64,000 nt of DNA from Kitasatospora cheerisanensis KCTC 2395 (GTDB taxonomy: Bacteria; Actinomycetota; Actinomycetes; Streptomycetales; Streptomycetaceae), in assembly GCF_000696185.1 (NCBI RefSeq), contig NZ_KK853997.1, positions 6,482,809-6,546,808 on the forward strand. The letters run 5' to 3'. Both the position numbers and the translations under genes were made by a program. Shown here piece by piece: positions 25,484 to 33,866 of the stretch. How positions within the stretch are numbered: position 1 is the first letter of the stretch; each line of letters starts with the position of its first letter. The notes below the pieces were generated by a model, which was not told the DNA's origin, made no database searches, and saw only the letters and a list, made by a program, of their open reading frames with translations.

Positions 25484-26827
25484 ATGGACACCCCCTGGCT
25501 GACGGCCGCCGAACGCGCCGAACTCGGCCGCGCCGCCCGCAAGCGAGCCCCGCGCTCCACCGCCGGCCACTGGCGGCCCGCCGCCGACCGGCCCGACCCG
25601 CTCGCGGTACTGCGCGAACAGGCCGCCGACCGGGTCCCCGAACTCGTCCCGATCCGCACCGGCCGGATGGCCGCCTCCCCGTTCGCGTTCCTGCGCGGCG
25701 CCGCCGCCGTGATGGCCGGCGACCTCGCCACCGCCCCCGCCAGCGGCCTCACCGTGCAACTCTGCGGCGACGCCCACCTGGTCAACTTCGGCCTGTACGC
25801 CTCGCCCGAACGCACCCTGCTGTTCGACCTCAACGACTTCGACGAGACCCTGCCCGGCCCGTTCGAATGGGACGTGGAGCGGCTCGCCGCCAGTCTCGCC
25901 GTCGCCGCCCGGGAGAACGGCGAGAGCCCCGAGGACACCCACCGGGTGGTGCTGGACGCCGTCCGCGGCTACCGCGAGCACCTGCGGGAACTCGCCGGGC
26001 TCGGCGAACTGACGGTCTGGTACCGGCACATCGACGCCCAGCACCTGGCCGACAGCCTCAAGGGCAAGCCCCGCCGGCGGATCGAGACCAACCTCGCCTC
26101 GGCCCGCCGCCGCGACAGCCTCCAGGCGGCCGGCAAGCTCACCCGGTCCACCCCGGCCGGCCGCCGCTTCAAGGACCAGCCCCCGCTGGTCGAACACCTC
26201 GGCTTCGACACCGACGAGGTGCGCGGCCTGCTCACCGACTACCGCGACAGCCTCCCCGACGACCGCCGCCGCCTGCTCGACCGCTACCGCTTCGTGGACG
26301 TCGCCCGCAAGGTGGTCGGCGTCGGCAGCGTCGGCACCCGCTGCTACATCGTGCTGCTGGAGGGCCGGGACGCGGACGACCCGCTGATCCTCCAGGTGAA
26401 GGAGGCCCAGGCCTCCGTCCTGGAACCGCACCTGCCGCCCAGCCGGTACTGGCACCACGGCGAGCGCGTGGTCGCCGGCCAGCGGCTCATCCAGGCCTCC
26501 AGCGACATCTTCCTCGGCTGGATGACCGGCCCCGGCGGACGCCACTTCTACTGGCGCCAGCTCCGCGACATGAAGGGCTCCGCCGAGGTCGGCACCATGA
26601 CCACCCGCACCCTGCACTCCTACGCCGTCCTCTGCGGCACCGCGCTGGCCCGCGCCCACGCCCGCTCCGGTGACCGGATCGCCATCGCCGCCTACCTCGG
26701 CCGCTCCGACACCTTCGACCGCGCGATCGCCGCCTTCGCCCACCACTACGCCGAGCTCAACACCGCCGACCACGCCCGCCTGACCGAGGCCGTGGCCGCG
26801 GGCGAGGTCCAGGCGGAGAACGTCTAG
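25484..26827 (+). CDS. DUF2252-family protein
   Basis: A 447-residue soluble protein with the DUF2252 signature: RMAASPFAFLRGAAAVMAGDLA, then CGDAHLVNFGLYASPERTLLFDLNDFDETLPGPFEWDVERLAAS, an arrangement like the catalytic loop and DFD of aminoglycoside phosphotransferase/kinase-like folds. Later VGVGSVGTRCYIVLLEG and the QRLIQASSDIFLGW segment are also conserved. The activity of the family is not established. ATG 25484 follows GGAGCCCCACCG. Its TAG stop shares the bases CTAG with the stop of the convergent neighbour. Confidence 0.9.
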   Translation: MDTPWLTAAERAELGRAARKRAPRSTAGHWRPAADRPDPLAVLREQAADRVPELVPIRTGRMAASPFAFLRGAAAVMAGDLATAPASGLTVQLCGDAHLVNFGLYASPERTLLFDLNDFDETLPGPFEWDVERLAASLAVAARENGESPEDTHRVVLDAVRGYREHLRELAGLGELTVWYRHIDAQHLADSLKGKPRRRIETNLASARRRDSLQAAGKLTRSTPAGRRFKDQPPLVEHLGFDTDEVRGLLTDYRDSLPDDRRRLLDRYRFVDVARKVVGVGSVGTRCYIVLLEGRDADDPLILQVKEAQASVLEPHLPPSRYWHHGERVVAGQRLIQASSDIFLGWMTGPGGRHFYWRQLRDMKGSAEVGTMTTRTLHSYAVLCGTALARAHARSGDRIAIAAYLGRSDTFDRAIAAFAHHYAELNTADHARLTEAVAAGEVQAENV

Positions 26828-27465
26828 CGCAGCACCGGGAGGCCCGCTTCCAGGCGGTCCCGGAGGCGGGAGCCGTGGATGCCCGGGGCGTCGAAGCAGG
26901 TGTCGTCGTCCTCGTCCCGGTCGGTGCGCAGCACCTCGGCGACGAGGACCTCGGCGGCGGGCGGGGCGGCGACCTCGCGGCCCAGCTCGGCGAGGACGTA
27001 CGGGGCGGCGAGGACGGGGCCGGTCAGGGCGCCGGCGATCTCGTCGGGGAAGAAGCCGGCGGACAGCACGGTGACGCCGGCGTGCAGGTCGCCGCCGATC
27101 ATCACCAGCTTGTCGGTCATGTGGCCGACGAACGCGCCGACCCGGACGGTGCCGCGGACCAGCAGCTTGGCGTCGCCCTCCAGGTGGACCGCCCCGGCGG
27201 TCAGGTCGCCGAGCACGATCAGCGCCGGGCAGCCGTCGTCCACGTTGAGGATCGCGCCGGTCACCTCCAGGTCGCCGTCGACGACGAAGCCGGTGCCGTA
27301 CGGCTCGGTGGCGTCCAGGTCGAGCGGGCCGGTGACGGTCAGGCTGCCGGGGTGGACGTCGTAGGTCTCCGGGTAGAGGTTCTGGTAGCTGGAGACCGGC
27401 AGGCCGCGGCTCTCGAAGAGCGCGACGGACTCGCCCCAACTGCGGGGCGTGGCAGTGATGTTCAT
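26824..27465 (-). CDS. Hypothetical protein with bactofilin-like beta-repeat pattern
   Basis: A 213-residue protein I cannot assign to a named family with certainty. The centre (about residues 40-135) is a run of short strands with a repeating hydrophobic-Gly-Asp pattern (LTVTGPLDLD, FVVDGDLEVTGAILN, LIVLGDLTAGAVHLEGDAKLLVRGTVRVG, VMIGGDLHAG), like the beta-helix of bactofilins and polymer-forming proteins. The C-terminus is acidic (RTDRDEDDDT). ATG 27465 was chosen because nothing upstream looks coding. It ends convergently with DUF2252, the two stop codons sharing CTAG. A scaffold-like or storage role is possible but not shown. Confidence 0.75.
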   Translation of the reverse strand: MNITATPRSWGESVALFESRGLPVSSYQNLYPETYDVHPGSLTVTGPLDLDATEPYGTGFVVDGDLEVTGAILNVDDGCPALIVLGDLTAGAVHLEGDAKLLVRGTVRVGAFVGHMTDKLVMIGGDLHAGVTVLSAGFFPDEIAGALTGPVLAAPYVLAELGREVAAPPAAEVLVAEVLRTDRDEDDDTCFDAPGIHGSRLRDRLEAGLPVLR

Positions 27466-27505
27466 GGCGCGGAGTCTGCCACGGGCCACTGTCGGCGGAG
27501 GCACG

Positions 27506-27539
27506 GATCCGCCCCGGGGCCGCGGCTCCGGGGCGGATC
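27506..27539 (-). terminator. Terminator of the ClpC-type gene
   Basis: GATCCGCCCCGG (27506-27517) and CCGGGGCGGATC (27528-27539): 12 perfect pairs, 10-base loop. It lies 12 bases beyond the stop codon of the minus-strand Clp gene. Confidence 0.85.
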
Positions 27540-27551
27540 GGGAGGGGCGGG

Positions 27552-30044
27552 TCAGGCGGCGGCCGGGCGGCCGATCGAGCAGACCAGCTCGCCGTCCCGG
27601 GCGTCCGCGACGATGGTGTCGCCGGGCTGGAGGTCGCCGGAGAGCAGCATGGTGGCGAGCCGGTTGTCCAGCTGGGTCTGGATGGTGCGGCGCAGCGGCC
27701 GGGCGCCGAACTCGGGCTGGTGGCCGCGGTCGACCAGCCAGCGCTTCGCCGCCTCGGTGACGTCGAGTTCGAGGCCCTGGGCGCGCACCCGGCGCTCGGA
27801 GTTGGCGAGCATCAGCTCGACGATGCGCAGCAGGTCCTCCTCGCCGAGGGCGTCGAAGACGATGATGTCGTCGATCCGGTTGAGGAACTCCGGCAGGAAG
27901 CGGCCGCGCAGCTCGGCCATCAGCCGGTCGCGGATCTCGTCGGTCTCGCCGCGGTGCGAGAGGATCAGCTGCGAGCCGATGTTGGAGGTCATGATGACCA
28001 CGGTGTTGCGGAAGTCCACGGTGCGGCCCTGGGCGTCCGTCAGCCGGCCGTCGTCGAGGACCTGGAGCAGCGCGTTGAACACGTCGGGGTGGGCCTTCTC
28101 AACCTCGTCGAACAGCAGGACGCTGTACGGGCGGCGGCGGACGGCCTCGGTGAGCTGGCCGGCCTCCTCGTAGCCGACGTACCCGGGCGGGGCGCCGACC
28201 AGCCGGGAGACGGTGTGCTTCTCCTGGAACTCGCTCATGTCGAAGCGGACCAGCCGGTCCTCGTCGCCGAAGATCAACTCGGCCAGGGCCTTGGCGAGTT
28301 CGGTCTTGCCGACGCCGGTCGGGCCGAGGAACAGGAACGAGCCGACCGGCCGGTCGGGGTCGGCCATGCCGGCCCGGCTGCGGCGGACCGCCTCGGAGAC
28401 CGCGACCACCGCCTTGTCCTGGCCGATCACCCGGGCGTGCAGTTCGTCCTCCAGTTTCAGCAGCCGGGCCTTCTCGTCCTCGGTCAACTGCGAGACCGGG
28501 ATGCCGGTCTGACGGGACAGCACGTCGGCGATGTCGTCGACGGTGACCGAGACGACGCCCTCGCGGCGCTCCTCGATCTCGGCGTTCTGCGACTCCAGGT
28601 CGGCGATCCGGGTCTTCAGCTCGGAGGCCCGGGCGAAGTCCTCGGCGGCGACCGCCTCGTCCTTCTCCCGGCGCAGCTTGGCGAGCTCGTCCTCGCGGCC
28701 GATCAGCTCGGTGGAGCGGCCCAGGCCGCGCAGCCGGACCCGGGCGCCGGCCTGGTCCATCAGGTCGATCGCCTTGTCCGGCAGGAAGCGGTCGGAGACG
28801 TACCGGTCGGACAGGTCGGCGGCAGCGCGCAGCGCCTCGTCGGTGAAGCGGACCTGGTGGTGCGCCTCGTACGAGTCGCGCAGGCCCTCCAGGATCTGCA
28901 CGGTCTCCTCGACGGACGGCTCGGGGATCAGCACCGGCTGGAAGCGGCGCTCCAGTGCCGGGTCCTTCTCGATGTGCTTGCGGTACTCGTCGATGGTGGT
29001 GGCGCCGATGACGTGCAGCTCGCCGCGGGCCAGGGCCGGCTTCAGCATGTTGCCGGCGTCCATCGCGCCCTCGCCGCCGGCGCCGGCGCCGACCACGGTG
29101 TGCAACTCGTCGATGAACAGGACGGTCGAGTCGGCGGCCTCCCGGACCTCGTCGATGACGTTCTTCAGCCGCTCCTCGAACTCGCCGCGGTACTTGGAGC
29201 CCGCGACCAGGCCGGACAGGTCGAGGGCGACCACCCGGCGGTCCTTCAGGGTGCTGGGGACGTCGCCGGTGACGATCCGCTGGGCGAGGCCCTCGACGAT
29301 GGCGGTCTTGCCGACGCCGGGCTCGCCGATCAGCACCGGGTTGTTCTTGGAGCGGCGGGAGAGGATCTCGACGGTCTGCTCGATCTCCTCGGCCCGGCCG
29401 ACCACCGGGTCGAGCCTGCCGAGCTTGGCGTCCTCGGTCAGGTCGCGGCCGTACTCGTCCAGGGTCGGCGTCCGGCTCTCCGGCTTGGCCTCGCCGCCGC
29501 GCTCGCCGCGGGCCGCGGCCTCCGCGCCGCGCTGGAGGCGGGCGGCGTCGGCGCCGTGCGCGGCCAGCAGCCGGCCGGCCGCCGAGTCCGGGTCGCCGAG
29601 CAGTGCGGCGAGGATGTGCTCCGGGCCGATGTAGGAGACGCCGGCGGCCTGCGAACGGGCGTGCGCGCCGATCAGCACCCGCTTGGCGGCCGGGGTCAGG
29701 CCCGGCTCCACGGACGGGTCGGCCTCACCGGCGGGCAGCGTGCGCTCCACGGTGGCGGCGAGCTTGTCCGGGTCGGCGCCGGCCTGCGCGAGCAGTGAGC
29801 GGGCCGGGTCGGTCAGCGCGGCGGCCCACAGCAGGTGCGGGGTGTCGAGGTCGGCGCTGCCGTCCTCCTGGGCGCGCAGCTCGGCCCGGCCGATCAGGTC
29901 CCGGGCGGACTCGGTGAGCAGCCGCCCGATCGGGACCCGCTGCACGGCGGGCGGCGCGGCGGCCGGGTTCAGGCCGAAGAATCGGTTCAGCAGTTCGGAG
30001 AAGGCGTCGTCGGAGCCGAGCGAGCCGAAGCCGGGCATGGTCAT
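27552..30044 (-). CDS. ClpC-type AAA+ unfoldase (Clp ATPase, two NTPase domains)
   Basis: An 830-residue Clp/Hsp100 protein. The N-domain (about 40-165) has two Clp_N repeats (DTPHLLWAAAL, IGPEHILAALLGD). NBD1 has Walker A GEPGVGKTA and Walker B VLFIDELH; a UVR-like coiled middle part follows (DEAVAAEDFARASELKTRI), which marks ClpC rather than ClpB (the long ClpB middle domain is absent). NBD2 has GPTGVGKTELAKALA and VLLFDEVEKAHPDVFNALLQ. Such unfoldases feed ClpP or act in protein quality control. The unusual N-terminus (about 40 Gly/Pro/Ala-rich residues) precedes the N-domain. A second, housekeeping ClpC probably exists elsewhere. An atypical AT-richer promoter region lies at about 30080-30115. 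Confidence 0.93.
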   Translation of the reverse strand: MTMPGFGSLGSDDAFSELLNRFFGLNPAAAPPAVQRVPIGRLLTESARDLIGRAELRAQEDGSADLDTPHLLWAAALTDPARSLLAQAGADPDKLAATVERTLPAGEADPSVEPGLTPAAKRVLIGAHARSQAAGVSYIGPEHILAALLGDPDSAAGRLLAAHGADAARLQRGAEAAARGERGGEAKPESRTPTLDEYGRDLTEDAKLGRLDPVVGRAEEIEQTVEILSRRSKNNPVLIGEPGVGKTAIVEGLAQRIVTGDVPSTLKDRRVVALDLSGLVAGSKYRGEFEERLKNVIDEVREAADSTVLFIDELHTVVGAGAGGEGAMDAGNMLKPALARGELHVIGATTIDEYRKHIEKDPALERRFQPVLIPEPSVEETVQILEGLRDSYEAHHQVRFTDEALRAAADLSDRYVSDRFLPDKAIDLMDQAGARVRLRGLGRSTELIGREDELAKLRREKDEAVAAEDFARASELKTRIADLESQNAEIEERREGVVSVTVDDIADVLSRQTGIPVSQLTEDEKARLLKLEDELHARVIGQDKAVVAVSEAVRRSRAGMADPDRPVGSFLFLGPTGVGKTELAKALAELIFGDEDRLVRFDMSEFQEKHTVSRLVGAPPGYVGYEEAGQLTEAVRRRPYSVLLFDEVEKAHPDVFNALLQVLDDGRLTDAQGRTVDFRNTVVIMTSNIGSQLILSHRGETDEIRDRLMAELRGRFLPEFLNRIDDIIVFDALGEEDLLRIVELMLANSERRVRAQGLELDVTEAAKRWLVDRGHQPEFGARPLRRTIQTQLDNRLATMLLSGDLQPGDTIVADARDGELVCSIGRPAAA

Positions 30045-30298
30045 GGTGAGGGCACTCCCCTTGGCGGACGGGCACAGTCCCCAGAACTATGTCAATCCGT
30101 CAGATATGACGCCAAGCGGTGCGATCCGGACAGGTGGCGGGCCGGCGGGCCGTCCGTGCGCCGGTGCGCTCCCAGGAACCTTCCAGGAACTTGGGACAGG
30201 CATTACCGGCGCATGGGACGCTGATGACCTGAACTCCGACGGGCACCCCGGGCCGACCGCCCGGGGTGCCCGTCGTGCCACCGGTCGAGGGGGGAACC

Positions 30299-31231
30299 AT
30301 GCCGACCACGGACCGCACCGCCCGGCGCCGGGGAATCGACGCCCTGCTGCGGCACTCCCCGCTCCAGCCCGTCTTCCGGGCCCGCGCCGCCCGCCGCCTC
30401 GCCGTCCTCGCCTACCACGGCATCGACGACCCGGCCGCGTTCCGCGCCCAGATGGAACGCCTCGCCCGCACCGCCCACCCCGTCGGCCCCGAACAGGTCG
30501 CGGACGCCGCCGAACACCGCCGCCCGCTGCCGCCGCGCAGCGTGCTGGTCACCTTCGACGACGGCGACCGCACCGTCCTCACCGAGGCCCTGCCGGTCCT
30601 CGCCCGGCTGCGCATCCCCGCCGCCGCGTACGTGATCACCGACCTGATCGGCACCGACCACCCGTACTGGTGGACCGAGGCCGCCCACCTGGTCCGGCAC
30701 GGCGGCCGCGCCGACACGCTGCGCGGACTCGGCCCGAGCGCCGCCGTCCAGCGCCTGAAGACCCGGCCGGACGCCGAACGGCTGCGCACCCTCGCCGAGT
30801 TGCGCGCCACCGCACGCCGGGCGGCGCCCCGGCAGGCGCAGTTGAGCCCCGAGGACCTGCACACGCTGACCGACGGCGGCCTCACCGTCGGCAACCACAC
30901 CGCGTCCCACCCCTGCCTCGACCGCTGCACCACCGACCGGCTGCACGACCAACTCGCCGACGCCCACCGTCGGTTGACCGGCTGGCTGGGCCGGCCGCCG
31001 ACCACCTTCGCCTACCCCAACGGCAACCACGACCCGCGCGCCGAGACCGTGCTGCGCACCCTCGGCTACCGCACCGCGTTCCTGTTCGACCACCGGCACG
31101 CGCCGCTCGCCCCCGCCGAGCGGCTCCGGATCAGCCGGCTGCGCGTCAACTCGCACACCGGACGGGACCGCTTCGACACCATCCTGTCCGGGCTCCACCC
31201 GGCGGTCCACCGCCTCCGCGGCGGGCGGTGA
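30299..31231 (+). CDS. Polysaccharide deacetylase-family protein
   Basis: A 310-residue NodB-type deacetylase. Motif 1 is SVLVTFDDGDRTV (TFDDG), motif 2 VGNHTASHPCLDR (H-x3-H), and the later FAYPNGNHD is typical of exopolysaccharide-associated members. LAVLAYHGIDDP near residue 35 is the classical lead-in of this group. It removes N-acetyl groups from a polysaccharide using a metal. No clear signal peptide. ATG 30299 has GGGGGGA upstream. The GNAT gene follows with an overlap, forming an operon probably devoted to a cell-surface polymer. Confidence 0.92.
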   Translation: MPTTDRTARRRGIDALLRHSPLQPVFRARAARRLAVLAYHGIDDPAAFRAQMERLARTAHPVGPEQVADAAEHRRPLPPRSVLVTFDDGDRTVLTEALPVLARLRIPAAAYVITDLIGTDHPYWWTEAAHLVRHGGRADTLRGLGPSAAVQRLKTRPDAERLRTLAELRATARRAAPRQAQLSPEDLHTLTDGGLTVGNHTASHPCLDRCTTDRLHDQLADAHRRLTGWLGRPPTTFAYPNGNHDPRAETVLRTLGYRTAFLFDHRHAPLAPAERLRISRLRVNSHTGRDRFDTILSGLHPAVHRLRGGR

Positions 31232-32277
31232 AGGGGATGGCCGCGACGCCGGAGACACTCCGCACCCCCGAACTGGACGCCCGACTGGTCGACGAGTGGC
31301 GGCAGTTGGTCGCCGAGGACCCGGACGGGTCCTGGTTCGCCGGGCCGGACTGGGTGCTGGCCTGGTGGCGGACGGTCGGGGCCGGGCAGGGCGGCGAGGT
31401 CGCGGTGTGGCGCGGGCCGGACGGGCGGGCGGAGGCGGTGGTGCCGCTGGGCGTCGGCCGGCTGCGCCCGCACCGGCGGGTGCCGGTCGCCGTGCCGGTG
31501 CTGACGCTGCTCGGGTCCGGTCCAGGGGCCGCCGACCACTGCGGGCCCGCCGTCCGGCCGCACCGGCGCGCGGAGGTCGCCGAGTGGCTGGCCCGGCGCG
31601 CCCGGCGGCGCACCCTGTGGCTGCCCAACCTCGACCCCGCGCACGACGGCCTGCTGCCGTCCGGGGCCCGCCCCGTCGCCCGCTCCGCCTGCCCGCGGCT
31701 CGACCTCGGGGCCGGGCCCGACCGGCTCGGCTCGCGGGACTTCCGGGCGGCCAACCGGCGGGCCCACCGCCGGCTGGCCGCCGCCGGGGTCGCCTTCGAG
31801 TGGGTGCCGCCGGCCGCCGCCGGGCCCGCGCTGCTGGACGAGCTGCTGCGGCTGCACCGGCTGCGCAGGCAGGCCGCCGCCGGCGGGGTCAGCAGCTTCG
31901 GCGCCGACCGGCTGCCACTGCACCGCGCGCTGCTCGCCGGGGCGCGGCCGGGCTGCGGCCCGGCGTTCCAAGTCGCCCGGCGGGACGGCGAGTTGGTCGG
32001 CGTGCTGTACGGGTTCCGGTGGGCCGACCGGTTCGCCTACTACCAGACCGGCTGGGACCAGCGCTGGGCCGCCGAGTCCCTCGGCACGGCGCTGGTCGAC
32101 GCGGCGGTGCGCAACTGCGCGGCGGACGGCGTGCGGGTCTTCGACTTCCTGCGCGGCGACGAGCCGTACAAGTACCGGTTCGGCGCGCAGGACCGCACCG
32201 ACACCGGGTGGCTGCTGCCGCGCGGTGCGGGCGGGGCGCTGCTGGGCCTCAAGTACCGCCTGGTCAGGGCTGGATGA
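31228..32277 (+). CDS. GNAT-family acetyltransferase of the CelD/BcsL type
   Basis: A 349-residue protein: an N-terminal part with WFAGPDWVLAWWRTVG and a C-terminal GNAT_6/CelD-like domain (about 190-330), including FRAANRRAHRRLAAAG, LLDELLRLHRLRR and YYQTGWDQRWAAESLGTALVDAAV. CelD-type proteins are found with polysaccharide synthesis genes, which fits the deacetylase upstream. The start is GTG 31228, overlapping the upstream TGA (GTGA); an ATG at 31237 is possible but its AAGGGG box would be too close. The 3' end overlaps the convergent YchJ-like gene by 14 bases. Confidence 0.85.
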   Translation: MKGMAATPETLRTPELDARLVDEWRQLVAEDPDGSWFAGPDWVLAWWRTVGAGQGGEVAVWRGPDGRAEAVVPLGVGRLRPHRRVPVAVPVLTLLGSGPGAADHCGPAVRPHRRAEVAEWLARRARRRTLWLPNLDPAHDGLLPSGARPVARSACPRLDLGAGPDRLGSRDFRAANRRAHRRLAAAGVAFEWVPPAAAGPALLDELLRLHRLRRQAAAGGVSSFGADRLPLHRALLAGARPGCGPAFQVARRDGELVGVLYGFRWADRFAYYQTGWDQRWAAESLGTALVDAAVRNCAADGVRVFDFLRGDEPYKYRFGAQDRTDTGWLLPRGAGGALLGLKYRLVRAG

Positions 32278-32680
32278 CGCCGTCCAGGTACACCCACTCG
32301 CCCTGGTGGCGGACGAAGCGGGAGTTCTCGTGCAGCGAACCGGCCCGGCCGCGCTCGCGGTAGTGGGCGCGGAACTCGACCGTGCCGTCCTGGTGGAACG
32401 GGCCGCCGTCGGTCGCGCCGAGGATCTCCAGGCGCTCCCAGCGCAGCGCCGGGTCGAAGTCCACCGACGCGGGCCGGGTGTCCGGGTGCCAGGAGCGCAG
32501 CAGGTACGGCTCGTCCTGCACCGCGAACGCGCTGAACCGGGAGCGCATCAACTGCTCGGCGCTGCCCGCCGGGGCCTCGCCGCGGTGCAGGCGGCCGCAG
32601 CAGTCGGCGTACGCGGCGGGCAGTCCGCACGGGCAGCTGGTCGGGGCGGCGGGGGAGGAGGGGGTGCGTCGGCGGGCCAT
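32264..32680 (-). CDS. YchJ-family protein (UPF0225) with SEC-C motif
   Basis: A 138-residue protein. The N-terminal SEC-C zinc-binding motif is CPCGLPAAYADCCGRLHRGE, and the NTF2-like YchJ core includes LMRSRFSAFAVQDEPYLLRSWHP, TVEFRAHYRERG and ENSRFVRHQGEWVYLDG. Function unknown; often described as UPF0225. ATG 32680 opens directly on an Arg-rich linker. It converges with the CelD-like gene, sharing 14 bases of coding sequence at the ends. Confidence 0.92.
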   Translation of the reverse strand: MARRRTPSSPAAPTSCPCGLPAAYADCCGRLHRGEAPAGSAEQLMRSRFSAFAVQDEPYLLRSWHPDTRPASVDFDPALRWERLEILGATDGGPFHQDGTVEFRAHYRERGRAGSLHENSRFVRHQGEWVYLDGVIQP

Positions 32681-32846
32681 GGCGACCATTATCGCCGCCG
32701 CCGCGGGGCCCTCCGCCGCCGCGTCCGATGTCACAGGCCCGTCCGGCGCGGCGCGTGGGCCTGCTCCGGGCCCGGCGGGGCAGGATGAGTGGGAGAGGTG
32801 CCCGCGCGGTGCGGGGCATGACGACGGGTCGGCGAAGGGGAATGCG

Positions 32847-33335
32847 ATGAGCGACCACCACCACAACGTGCTGCTGCTCGGCTTCACCGACCAGGAGGCC
32901 TGCCGCCGCGCCTACGAGGACGCCATGCACCTGCCCGGGCTGCGCCAGGTCGCGGTGCTGGAGCGCAACGCGGACGGGATCGTCGACATCCCCGAGAGCC
33001 ACATCCGCGGCGCCGGCGTGCCCACCGTCGGATCCGGCCTGGTCGGCGGGCTGGTCGGGCTGCTCGGCGGGCCGATCGGGGTGCTGCTGGGCTTCGCCGC
33101 GGGCGCGGCGATCGGCAACGCGGCCGAGCAGACCGAGATGACCGACGGCGGCGCGGGCCTGATCGTGCTGTCCTCGCGGGTGGACAGCGGGCGGGCGCTG
33201 CTGGTGGTCGACCTGGTCGAGCACGACAGCGCACCCGCCGACGAACTGGCCGCGAAGTACGGGGCCGCGGTGGAGCGGATCACCGCCGAGGAGTTCGCCG
33301 AGCAGGTGCGCGCCGCCAAGGAGCGGGCGAGCTGA
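32847..33335 (+). CDS. DUF1269-like protein with glycine-rich membrane segment
   Basis: A 162-residue protein. An N-terminal ferredoxin-like half (HHHNVLLLGFTDQEACRRAYEDAMHL) is followed by a Gly-rich hydrophobic hairpin (GSGLVGGLVGLLGGPIGVLLGFAAGAAIG, seen here as two pieces of at most 20 residues) and a C-terminal alpha/beta half ending in VRAAKERAS. DUF1269-type proteins have this layout and are often stress-linked, but function is unknown. ATG 32847 has GAAGGGG 6 bases upstream. Confidence 0.78.
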   Translation: MSDHHHNVLLLGFTDQEACRRAYEDAMHLPGLRQVAVLERNADGIVDIPESHIRGAGVPTVGSGLVGGLVGLLGGPIGVLLGFAAGAAIGNAAEQTEMTDGGAGLIVLSSRVDSGRALLVVDLVEHDSAPADELAAKYGAAVERITAEEFAEQVRAAKERAS

Positions 33336-33342
33336 CCCGGGA

Positions 33343-33735
33343 TCAGAAGTACGGGCGGTAGCCGTCGCGGAGCTTCTCCAGGTCGCGGCGGTCGCGCTTG
33401 GTGGGCCGGCCCGCGCCGCGGTCGCGCAGGCCGACCTCGGCCGGGCGCTCGGCGCGCGGCGGCGGCGGGGGGCTGTGGTCGACGTAGCAGGTCTCGGCGA
33501 CGGGCGCGCCGACCCGCTTGGCGATCGGCCGCACCACCCGGACGATCCGCTCCCGGCCCTCGACCCGCACCCGGACGTCGTCGCCGGCCTTGACGTGCTG
33601 CGCGGGCTTGGCGGTCGCCCCGTTCACCTTGACGTGCCCGGCCCGGCAGGCCGCGCCCGCCGCGGAACGGGTCTTGATCAGCCGGATCGCCCAGATCCAG
33701 CTGTCGATCCGCACGCTCGCCTCGTCCGTACTCAT
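33343..33735 (-). CDS. RNA-binding S4-domain protein (Hsp15/HslR-like)
   Basis: A 130-residue protein with an S4 RNA-binding domain at residues 8-65: VRIDSWIWAIRLIKTRSAAGAACRAGHVKVNG, the standard S4 loop. The remaining Pro-rich segment and basic tail (GRPTKRDRRDLEKLRDGYRPYF) match the Hsp15 family, which in E. coli binds stalled 50S subunits carrying nascent chains. It ends convergently 8 bases from the previous gene. ATG 33735. Confidence 0.92.
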   Translation of the reverse strand: MSTDEASVRIDSWIWAIRLIKTRSAAGAACRAGHVKVNGATAKPAQHVKAGDDVRVRVEGRERIVRVVRPIAKRVGAPVAETCYVDHSPPPPPRAERPAEVGLRDRGAGRPTKRDRRDLEKLRDGYRPYF

Positions 33736-33796
33736 GCTCCGACTCTATCGCCGCGCCGTACCGGCCAAGGGGCTGCCCGCGCGGTCCGCCAAGGTT

Positions 33797-33814
33797 TGTG
33801 CAACTAGTTGCACA
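33797..33814. promoter_or_regulatory. Perfect 18-base palindromic operator and promoter of fadH
   Basis: TGTGCAACTAGTTGCACA is a perfect palindrome, typical of TetR-family operators. Its right half contains TTGCAC (33808-33813), followed 18 bases later by TACCGT (33832-33837); these make a plausible -35/-10 pair for the 2,4-dienoyl-CoA reductase gene that starts at 33867. A repressor on the palindrome would cover the -35 element. No TetR gene is in the window. Confidence 0.65.
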
Positions 33815-33866
33815 GTCGGGCGGGCGACCCCTACCGTTGGGTAACAAATCCTGACCGGAGGCGTCG

